DNA of 5,236 nt, from positions 1 through 5,236 of the forward strand of contig JAGSHA010000251.1 of NCBI GenBank assembly GCA_023954795.1, in the 5' to 3' direction. Below the pieces are notes generated by a model. It did no database searches and was not told the origin of the DNA. It saw only the letters and a program-made list of their open reading frames with translations. Positions within the stretch are counted from its first letter, which is position 1. The number at the start of each line of letters is the position of its first letter. The position numbers and the translations under genes are program-made. The DNA comes from Oceanospirillaceae bacterium (GTDB lineage: Bacteria > Pseudomonadota > Gammaproteobacteria > Pseudomonadales > Balneatricaceae). Of this stretch, positions 1-5,236 are shown piece after piece.

Positions 1-1055
1 AAGCCTTCGAAAACGCGATTACGCTGGATATCGCCATGGGCGGTTCCACCAACACCATCCTGCACTTGCTGGCGATTGCTCAGGAAGCAGAGATCGATTT
101 CACATTGAAAGATATCGATCGTATGTCTCTGGAAGTCCCTCAGCTGTGTAAAGTTGCACCCAACACACCGAAATACCATATCGAAGACGTTCACCGTGCC
201 GGTGGCATCATGGGTATTCTGGGCGAGCTGGACCGTGCCGGGAAACTGCATACCGACGTACCTACCGTACACGCACCAACGATGAAGGAAGCGCTGGACG
301 AGTGGGATATCATGCGCAACCCAACACCGGAAGTGATGGAGTTTTACAAAGCCGGTCCTGCGGGCATCCCAACTCAGATCGCATTCAGTCAGGCAACACG
401 CTGGCCGACGCTGGACGGTGACCGTGAAAACGGTTGTATCCGTTCCCTGGAAAACGCGTTCTCTCTGGAAGGTGGTCTGGCCGTACTGCACGGTAACATC
501 GCACTGGACGGCTGCGTGGTGAAATCTGCCGGTGTGGATGAATCCATTCTGGTCTTTGAAGGCCCTGCGCACATCACTGAATCTCAGGATGAAGCGGTCA
601 GCAACATTCTGGAAGATGAAGTGAAAGCCGGTGATGTGGTGATCGTTCGTTACGAAGGCCCACGCGGTGGTCCGGGTATGCAGGAGATGCTGTACCCGAC
701 CTCTTACATCAAGTCTAAAGGTCTGGGTAAAGCCTGTGCCCTGCTGACAGACGGTCGCTTCTCTGGCGGTACTTCAGGTCTGTCTATCGGTCACGTCTCT
801 CCGGAAGCAGCTGCTGGCGGTGCGATTGGTCTGGTGCGTAACGGCGACATCATCCGTATCGACATCCCGAATCGTACGATCGATGTGTTGTTGTCCGACG
901 AAGAGCTGGCTGCACGTCGTGCGGAACAGGATCAGCTGGGCTGGAAACCGGTTGCAGAGCGTCCACGTAAAGTCTCTGCGGCATTGAAGGCTTATGCCAA
1001 ACTGGCAACCTCAGCGGACAAAGGCGCAGTACGCGACCTGAGCCAGCTGGACTGA
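1..1055 (+). CDS. ilvD: Dihydroxy-acid dehydratase, C-terminal part (5' end outside window)
   Basis: This enzyme dehydrates 2,3-dihydroxy-isovalerate and 2,3-dihydroxy-3-methylvalerate to the 2-keto acids that precede valine, leucine and isoleucine; it is a cytosolic Fe-S, Mg-dependent protein. The frame is open from base 3 and reads AFENAITLDIAMGGSTNT, so the ATG at 36 is internal and not the start. About 350 residues are present; the family is about 615 long, so roughly the first 265 residues, including the Fe-S cysteines, are missing through the window edge. Visible family marks are MGGSTNT, KVAPNTPKYHIEDVHRAGG, GPRGGPGMQEMLYPTS, and the second IlvD/Edd signature TDGRFSGGTSG at 747-779, whose GGTSG serine is thought to be the catalytic base. 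The end, ATSADKGAVRDLSQLD, matches enteric IlvD rather than the paralogue Edd. Codons are strongly biased (CTG, GGT, CGT, GAA), as expected for a well-expressed gene. No ilvA follows, unlike the ilvGMEDA order of enterics. Confidence 0.97.
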   Translation, partial: AFENAITLDIAMGGSTNTILHLLAIAQEAEIDFTLKDIDRMSLEVPQLCKVAPNTPKYHIEDVHRAGGIMGILGELDRAGKLHTDVPTVHAPTMKEALDEWDIMRNPTPEVMEFYKAGPAGIPTQIAFSQATRWPTLDGDRENGCIRSLENAFSLEGGLAVLHGNIALDGCVVKSAGVDESILVFEGPAHITESQDEAVSNILEDEVKAGDVVIVRYEGPRGGPGMQEMLYPTSYIKSKGLGKACALLTDGRFSGGTSGLSIGHVSPEAAAGGAIGLVRNGDIIRIDIPNRTIDVLLSDEELAARRAEQDQLGWKPVAERPRKVSAALKAYAKLATSADKGAVRDLSQLD

Positions 1056-1066
1056 TATACGCCAAT

Positions 1067-1097
1067 GGCATGGGGACGTTTCCTACGCCCCCATGCC
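1067..1097 (+). terminator. Strong hairpin after ilvD, probable transcription end or 3' stabiliser
   Basis: Twelve bases after the ilvD stop, GGCATGGGG (1067-1075) pairs perfectly with CCCCATGCC (1089-1097). After an A/C mismatch, two more pairs (1077-1078 with 1086-1087) leave a seven-base loop. The position fits the 3' end of the ilvD transcript. The stem is followed by TGCTAAAAAC and not by a run of T, so it is not a textbook intrinsic terminator; it may act as a 3' stabilising structure or pause site, with the T-run at 1186-1192 further on. Confidence 0.5.
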
Positions 1098-1101
1098 TGC
1101 T

Positions 1102-1190
1102 AAAAACACCGCCTCATACAGCTAAATTTCCGACGTTATGAACTAAGTTTCAAACGGCCGAAGTTTACGTTTTTATGACACGGTGTTTTT
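1102..1190. repeat. Inverted repeat, 10-base perfect arms with A/T-tract ends, 69-base spacer
   Basis: AAAAACACCG at 1102-1111 is the exact reverse complement of CGGTGTTTTT at 1181-1190, and the right arm continues into a run of seven T (1186-1192). Because each arm ends in A5 or T5, the structure reads the same way on both strands: a GC-containing arm followed by a T-run, like the descending half of a terminator. The 69-base spacer is AT-rich and holds a CGGCCG palindrome (1155-1160) flanked by two copies of AAGTTT (1145-1150, 1161-1166). It could be a bidirectional terminator with a long apical region, an untranslated RNA element, or chance. I see no target-site duplication that would mark a mobile element. 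Confidence 0.4.
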
Positions 1191-1195
1191 TTATG

Positions 1196-1236
1196 TTTTC
1201 AGTTCAGTCAGTTAGGCTATGCTCTGTACTTATGAT
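1196..1236 (+). promoter_or_regulatory. Weak candidate promoter for the ArsC-like gene
   Basis: The gene at 1270 needs a start signal if the ilvD transcript ends before it. One possible sigma-70 pair is TTTTCA (1196-1201) and TATGCT (1218-1223) with 16 bases between, four of six matches each. A better -10 match, TATGAT (1231-1236), has no recognisable -35 at proper distance. No operator-like palindrome is apparent next to either. This is a guess from consensus matching only. Confidence 0.25.
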
Positions 1237-1255
1237 CTGCACCTATTCAGACAAA

Positions 1256-1263
1256 AGAGGGAG
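1256..1263 (+). promoter_or_regulatory. Ribosome binding site deciding the start at 1270
   Basis: AGAGGGAG (1256-1263) lies six bases before the ATG at 1270, a good Shine-Dalgarno match and spacing. The alternative in-frame ATG at 1219 has no purine-rich stretch in front and would add 17 residues (MLCTYDLHLF...) not expected before the first beta strand of this fold. The site therefore supports the shorter, 136-residue protein. Confidence 0.8.
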
Positions 1264-1269
1264 TTTTCC

Positions 1270-1680
1270 ATGACTGACACCACTGCTGCAAAAGTACTGT
1301 TTGTCTGCCGCCACAATGCTGTGCGTTCACAATTGGCCGAGGTCCTTGCGACCAAGATCAGTCATGGGAATGTCAACGCCTACAGCGCAGGTCCCGAACC
1401 ACACACCATCCCTGATTTTGTCCACCGGCTGGCCTGCGATCTGAACGGTCCTGAGCACATACTGACCAGCAATGCGCTGGATGATATGAAAGATCAGGTA
1501 TTCGATATGATTATCACGTTGTGCGATAAATCACATGCAGCATTACCTGAACTGGCATCAGACACCCAGCATATCCGTTGGGATTTTCATCATGCGGACA
1601 ACTGGGAAGAGGTACGTCATCTGGAGATGGAGCTGGCAGACCGCCTGCGCCTGCTGTTCAGCACAAAACACCTGATCTGA
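1270..1680 (+). CDS. Low-molecular-weight phosphatase / ArsC-fold protein with atypical active site
   Basis: The 136-residue cytosolic protein opens with AAKVLFVCRHNAVRSQLAE. This is the first beta strand and phosphate-binding loop of the low-molecular-weight tyrosine phosphatase and thioredoxin-type arsenate reductase fold, with Cys13, Asn16, Arg19 and Ser20 forming CxxNxxRS. YSAGPEP (38-44) and the strand FDMIITLCDKS (78-88) also fit; Cys85 aligns with the first redox cysteine of arsenate reductase (Cys82 of pI258 ArsC). The partner cysteine (Cys89) aligns with Leu92. The Asp-Pro acid loop, usually WxFxDP, reads WDFHHAD (104-110), so His108-Ala109 replace Asp-Pro. Family membership is clear, but arsenate reduction or standard phosphatase activity is doubtful; it may use another acid, act on another oxyanion, or only bind phosphate. 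No ars operon genes (arsR, arsB, acr3) are present. It converges with the permease gene, leaving two bases between their stop codons. The start at 1270 is chosen for its ribosome binding site. Confidence 0.85.
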   Translation: MTDTTAAKVLFVCRHNAVRSQLAEVLATKISHGNVNAYSAGPEPHTIPDFVHRLACDLNGPEHILTSNALDDMKDQVFDMIITLCDKSHAALPELASDTQHIRWDFHHADNWEEVRHLEMELADRLRLLFSTKHLI

Positions 1681-1682
1681 GT

Positions 1683-2453
1683 TCACACCCAGTACAGACT
1701 GGCGGCTTCCCACAGGAGCCGCAGCGCCATCACGGAGACGACCAGCCGGAACAGACGCTTAAACTGCTTGGTTGATACCCGGTTCAGCACTTTCAAACCC
1801 AGCCATGTTCCAAGCGCCCCGCCCGCGATCATCAGTAACACCAGCGGTAACCATTGCCAGAAGGCAAATCCCACCACGGTAAACACCAGCATTTTCAACA
1901 GATGCTGGAAGGTCATGCAGCTGGCAAATGTGGCTGTCAGGCGTAACTTGTCATAATCCTGCCGATGGACAAAACCCGCGACCAGCGGGCCCGTGGCGCC
2001 CACAAACATCGACACCAGTGTTGTCAGTGCACCCGCGCCGATACGCCCACGGCTGCTCAGCTCGTGCTTAGCCGGTTTAGGTCCCCACACCAGATAGAGA
2101 ATGAATAACGCGACACTGACCTGAATCCACTCCAGCGGTAACTGCACTACCACAAAGGAAGCCAGCAACGCGCCTAAGACCGCGCCGATGGCAAAGTAGC
2201 GTAGCATCAGCCAATCGATATGCCGCCATGTCATCGTCGCGCGACTGCCGTTAGACCCCACCTGCACTAACCCATGCACCGGAATCAGTGCGCTGATGGG
2301 CAGAATACTGGCCAGAATTGCCAGCAGGAGGACACCACCACCGATACCCACAGCGGCGGTCAGAAAGGACGTGAAGCCTGCCGCGATAATCAGCATCACG
2401 ACGGTGGGCAGATCTAAAACACCCGCGCCCAAGAGGTCGATCCAGTATTCCAT
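1683..2453 (-). CDS. TSUP (TauE/SafE-like) membrane permease
   Basis: The 256-residue inner-membrane protein belongs to the TSUP family (the sulfite exporter TauE/SafE family, Pfam PF01925 as I recall). Members move small anions such as sulfite, sulfoacetate or other organosulfur acids; the substrate here cannot be read from sequence. It is built almost wholly of hydrophobic segments. The first (about 17-37) runs into the family motif AAVGIGGGVLLLAIL (33-47), followed by LIPVHGLVQVGSN. A second glycine-rich half motif, VSMFVGATGPLVAGF, begins the C-terminal repeat, giving the duplicated layout typical of the family, and the length is normal. The start ATG at 2451-2453 is preceded by AAAAGGA only three bases away, a close but usable ribosome site. 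It lies 34 bases after the c-di-GMP enzyme on the same strand with no terminator seen, so the two are probably co-transcribed. Its 3' end nearly touches the convergent ArsC-like gene. Confidence 0.9.
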   Translation of the reverse strand: MEYWIDLLGAGVLDLPTVVMLIIAAGFTSFLTAAVGIGGGVLLLAILASILPISALIPVHGLVQVGSNGSRATMTWRHIDWLMLRYFAIGAVLGALLASFVVVQLPLEWIQVSVALFILYLVWGPKPAKHELSSRGRIGAGALTTLVSMFVGATGPLVAGFVHRQDYDKLRLTATFASCMTFQHLLKMLVFTVVGFAFWQWLPLVLLMIAGGALGTWLGLKVLNRVSTKQFKRLFRLVVSVMALRLLWEAASLYWV

Positions 2454-2456
2454 ATA

Positions 2457-2463
2457 TCCTTTT
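2457..2463 (-). promoter_or_regulatory. Ribosome binding site of the permease gene, tight spacing
   Basis: Read on the minus strand this is AAAAGGA, followed by TAT and then ATG. The spacing of three bases between AGGA and the start codon is shorter than usual and may lower initiation, or make it depend on translation of the upstream gene that stops 34 bases earlier. No better upstream start exists in this frame, and the next internal Met falls in the first membrane segment. Confidence 0.5.
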
Positions 2464-2487
2464 ATCCCGACGAAACGGATCAGTCAC

Positions 2488-5214
2488 TCAGTCTGAGGCA
2501 CAATCTACACGCTGCGTTTCAGCGGCGGGCAACAGCGTCATAAACTGGTCCAGCGGCACGGGACGACTGAACAAGTACCCCTGACCGAAATCGCAGGCAT
2601 GTTCTTCAAGAAAAACCTGCTGTACCTGAGTCTCAATCCCTTCGGCAACAACCCGCAGGTTGAGACGGTGGGCCATCGAAATAATGGCCGCAGTAATCTC
2701 CATATCATCCAGATGATCCGGGATATCTTTGATAAATTCCCGATCTACTTTCAATACGTTGATAGGCAACGTTTTCAGATAGTTGAATGAAGAGTAGCCG
2801 ATACCGAAGTCATCAATCGCAATAGTCATGCCCAGCGCTTGTAACTCCTGTAGCGTATTGATCGCCTGCTGCACATCGTGCATCAACAGGGTTTCCGTGA
2901 TCTCAATTTCCAGTTGGTCCGGCGCAACGCCCGTATCCTCTAAGATCTGAGTGATCATACTGATCAGCTGTGGATCACGGAACTGACGTGCAGAGAGGTT
3001 GACCGCGACGCGCAGATGCCCATGCCCCGCCGCTTTCAGTTCGCGCAGCGCTTCGCACGCTGTCGCGATCACCCAACGCCCCAGCGGAACAATGAAGCCG
3101 GTCTCTTCCGCCACAGAAATAAACTCCGGCGGTGGCACGATACCCAGTTCAGGATGTTGCCAGCGGATCAGGGCTTCAGCTCCGATAATCTCACCGGTCG
3201 TCAGATCCACCTGCGGTTGATAATTCAGCAGAAACTCACCCTTTTCCAGCGCAACCGGCATTTCCTGGGTAAAACGAATATAGGTCTGCAGCTGTTCGTG
3301 CAGGGATTCGGTAAAGAAACGGAACTGGTTACGTCCCATCTCTTTCGCCTGATACATCGCCAAATCAGCATGCTTAACCAGAGAATCCGGCTCCGTACCG
3401 TCCTTCGGCACGAGCGCAATTCCCAGACTGGTCGTCACCTGTAACTCGGTATCGTCGATGCAGAACGGCCGAGTGAGTGCTGATAGTATGCGTTCGGCGA
3501 TATGCATCACCCGCTCTTCACTCTCCACCGGGCTGATCAACAACGCAAACTCATCACCGCCCAAACGGGCCGCCACGTCGTGTTCCTGCAATGCATGACG
3601 TAAACGACGAGCAACGGCTTTGAGCAGCTCATCGCCAATATGATGACCACGGGTATCGTTGATGGTCTTGAAGAAATCCAGATCAAGCAGCATCACCGCT
3701 CCGATGGTGGATTCATTCAGATTGTCCAGCATCAGCCCCAACTGGCTGTAAAACAAGCGGCGATTAGCCAGCCCGGTCAGCTCATCATACAGTGCCAGTT
3801 GCTCCATTTTGGCGTGGGCGAGCTTCAGCTCAGACACATCTTCCAGCACGATCACAAAATGGGTCAGCTCACCGAATTCGTTTTTAATCGGCGAAATTGA
3901 TACCAGAGACCAGAACGTCGAGCCATCTTTACGCAGGCTTTGCAGTTCACCGCGCCAGTTTTTACCTGCCAGGATAGACTGCCACAGAGTTTCGTATTTG
4001 CTGGTCGACATCCACTGTCGGCTGAGAATTTCGGGTTGCTGTCCCAACAGCTCCCCCAAATGATAACCGGTCGCTTCCGTATACTTAGGGTTCACATACT
4101 CAATAGTGCCTATGATATCGGTGATCATCACCGAAGAGCCGCTGTAGGTAATCGCACTGGATAGCTTACGCAGGGAGGATTCGATATCTTTCCGCTCGGT
4201 CACATCCTGACAGGTACCAAAACTCCGCCCGCTGCTGCGGTCGTGTTGGCCAATCATATGCACATATTTGAGGCCAACCGGAGAGTTCACCCGGAACTCG
4301 GCTTCAAATGAACCCCCATCCTGAGAAATTCGTTCGAATTCAGACTTCACCGCTGACGCATCGGCCGGGTGGATCTGGGAGAAGAAACTGTCGAAATCCA
4401 GCCCGTCCAATTCCGACAGGTACATGATTGGTATCATACTGTCGGAACACCAGAAACTGTTCGTTTCTGCATGCCACTCCCAGCAACCCAGTAACGCAAC
4501 ACGCTGAGAGTCATTCAGACGGCGTTCGGCATTTTCACGCTCAACAATCTGCTGGCTCAGCTCTTCATGTTTTTCCGCTATGGAATCGCGCATCACGCGA
4601 AATGCTTGAAAGAAGTCCTGCAAACCACTCTGCGGGGGGTGTGCCGGAATCGGAGAATAGAAGTCTCCATCGGCAATCTGACGAGCTGTTCCGGATATCC
4701 GGTCGATCGGTTTCAAAACCAGTTGACGCTGCATCCAGCCGATGACAACGGCCGCCAACAATGCCACTGACAACAAAATCAGCTCTAACATCCGCAGGCG
4801 ATCGCGCTCAGCTTCAAGAAACGGTGATAGATCCAAAGAGAGATTAAGCTGCGCCAGCGTGCGATCTTCAAACATCACATCCGCAACCAGCCAGTGAGTC
4901 GCAGCAAATTGCTGATCCGGCTGTGCCATCGGATAGAGCAATAAGCCATCGGTTCGGGTCAGCGTCAGACTTTGCCAGTGTTTTCGGTCCAGCGACAGCT
5001 GATCCAACACATCATAAACGGCCGCCATATCACTGGTCAGTATGGGGTTACGCAGCACCGTACCCAGCAGTTCCAGATACACTTTTTCCTGCGTCAGACG
5101 ATCTTCTACTTTGTGCTGTTGCCAGTTTGGTAACCAGTGAAACTCCATAAATGCACCGATCAACAGAACCAGCAGCACCAAAGGCAGTACAAGCTTCGTC
5201 TGAAAACTCCGCAT
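2488..5214 (-). CDS. Membrane-bound sensor diguanylate cyclase/phosphodiesterase (HAMP-PAS-PAS-GGDEF-EAL)
   Basis: This 908-residue inner-membrane protein is expected to make and/or break cyclic di-GMP in response to a signal. In order it has a transmembrane segment (about 7-25), a periplasmic region of about 115 residues, a second transmembrane segment (about 143-161), HAMP (about 162-215, with LKPI and ADGDF), a short coiled coil (about 209-237), PAS 1 (about 238-343, ending GTCQDVTERK), PAS 2 (about 348-465), GGDEF (about 473-635) and EAL (about 650-895). The cyclase site is intact: Asp511 in LLDLDFF, Asn519-Asp520 and GGDEF at 552-556 (bases 3547-3561). The RxxD inhibition site reads QEHD (543-546), so its arginine is lost. 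The phosphodiesterase site also looks intact: Glu680 in EAL (bases 3169-3177), Asn739, Glu771, Asp801-Asp802, Lys822, Glu858 and Gln878; loop 6 reads DDFGIG instead of the common DDFGTG. Both activities are therefore possible. The start at 5214 has a good ribosome site, and the permease gene follows after 34 bases. Confidence 0.96.
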   Translation of the reverse strand: MRSFQTKLVLPLVLLVLLIGAFMEFHWLPNWQQHKVEDRLTQEKVYLELLGTVLRNPILTSDMAAVYDVLDQLSLDRKHWQSLTLTRTDGLLLYPMAQPDQQFAATHWLVADVMFEDRTLAQLNLSLDLSPFLEAERDRLRMLELILLSVALLAAVVIGWMQRQLVLKPIDRISGTARQIADGDFYSPIPAHPPQSGLQDFFQAFRVMRDSIAEKHEELSQQIVERENAERRLNDSQRVALLGCWEWHAETNSFWCSDSMIPIMYLSELDGLDFDSFFSQIHPADASAVKSEFERISQDGGSFEAEFRVNSPVGLKYVHMIGQHDRSSGRSFGTCQDVTERKDIESSLRKLSSAITYSGSSVMITDIIGTIEYVNPKYTEATGYHLGELLGQQPEILSRQWMSTSKYETLWQSILAGKNWRGELQSLRKDGSTFWSLVSISPIKNEFGELTHFVIVLEDVSELKLAHAKMEQLALYDELTGLANRRLFYSQLGLMLDNLNESTIGAVMLLDLDFFKTINDTRGHHIGDELLKAVARRLRHALQEHDVAARLGGDEFALLISPVESEERVMHIAERILSALTRPFCIDDTELQVTTSLGIALVPKDGTEPDSLVKHADLAMYQAKEMGRNQFRFFTESLHEQLQTYIRFTQEMPVALEKGEFLLNYQPQVDLTTGEIIGAEALIRWQHPELGIVPPPEFISVAEETGFIVPLGRWVIATACEALRELKAAGHGHLRVAVNLSARQFRDPQLISMITQILEDTGVAPDQLEIEITETLLMHDVQQAINTLQELQALGMTIAIDDFGIGYSSFNYLKTLPINVLKVDREFIKDIPDHLDDMEITAAIISMAHRLNLRVVAEGIETQVQQVFLEEHACDFGQGYLFSRPVPLDQFMTLLPAAETQRVDCASD

Positions 5215-5222
5215 CAGCGTTG

Positions 5223-5228
5223 TTCCTC
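5223..5228 (-). promoter_or_regulatory. Ribosome binding site of the c-di-GMP enzyme gene
   Basis: On the minus strand GAGGAA stands eight bases before the ATG whose first base is 5214. Strength and spacing are good, and the next residues (MRSFQTKLVLPL) form the short basic lead-in to the first membrane segment, so this start is well supported. The promoter lies outside the window; only eight more bases are visible. Confidence 0.75.
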
Positions 5229-5236
5229 GTAGTAGG

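Noticed and set aside
389..577. Minus-strand open frame inside ilvD
   Set aside because: Antisense shadow of a strongly conserved enzyme; no protein-like features.
1102..1190. Small transposable element with terminal inverted repeats
   Set aside because: The arms are perfect but only 89 bases are enclosed and no flanking direct duplication is visible; a second genomic copy would be needed to support it.
1219..1269. Longer start of the ArsC-like gene at ATG 1219
   Set aside because: It has no ribosome binding site and its extra 17 residues do not fit the fold, while ATG 1270 has AGAGGGAG at good spacing.
1702..1722. Hairpin GCGGCTTC / GGAGCCGC as a terminator for either convergent gene
   Set aside because: It lies within permease codons and has no T-run on either strand, so it is not listed as a terminator; it is mentioned only as context for the convergent ends.
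1270..2453. Arsenic resistance cluster (ArsC-like plus permease)
   Set aside because: The permease is TSUP and not ArsB or Acr3, no arsR is present, the genes are convergent rather than in an operon, and the ArsC-like protein lacks key residues.
3016..3444. 142-codon open frame on the plus strand inside the c-di-GMP enzyme gene
   Set aside because: It lies antisense to the conserved GGDEF-EAL coding sequence, its translation is low-complexity and matches no family I know; it is a shadow of codon structure on the other strand.
4428..4745. 105-codon open frame on the plus strand, antisense to HAMP/PAS 1
   Set aside because: No ribosome binding site or recognisable protein features; explained by the coding gene on the minus strand.

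Overview
The window looks like chromosomal DNA of a gammaproteobacterium. The truncated IlvD is very close to the enteric/Vibrio type, as I recall those sequences. Base composition is roughly balanced, and the HAMP-PAS-PAS-GGDEF-EAL architecture is common in that class. Aeromonadales relatives such as Tolumonas are a plausible guess, but the sequence alone does not settle the genus.

Layout, left to right. Positions 1-1055 (+) hold the C-terminal part of ilvD (dihydroxy-acid dehydratase, branched-chain amino acid synthesis), cut by the window edge. A 214-base non-coding gap follows. It carries a strong GC-rich hairpin just after ilvD, a pair of 10-base inverted arms edged with A/T tracts, and a weak candidate promoter. 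Positions 1270-1680 (+) encode a 136-residue protein of the low-molecular-weight phosphatase / thioredoxin-type arsenate reductase fold. It keeps the CX5R phosphate loop but lacks the usual Asp-Pro acid loop and one of the arsenate-reductase redox cysteines. Only two bases further on is the end of a gene on the opposite strand (1683-2453), a TSUP (TauE/SafE-like) membrane permease. Upstream of it on the same strand, 34 bases away, is a 908-residue membrane-bound c-di-GMP enzyme (2488-5214) with a periplasmic sensor region, HAMP, two PAS domains, GGDEF and EAL. Its start and ribosome binding site lie at the right edge of the window.

The c-di-GMP enzyme and the permease probably form a two-gene minus-strand operon. 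The ArsC-like gene converges on it tail to tail. ilvD is functionally separate. No mobile element, CRISPR array, tRNA or rRNA is visible, and I see no convincing new multi-gene system. The points most worth a second look are the atypical active site of the ArsC-like protein, the pairing of the c-di-GMP enzyme with an anion permease, its lost product-inhibition site and possibly flavin-binding PAS domain, and the symmetric inverted repeat in the ilvD downstream gap.
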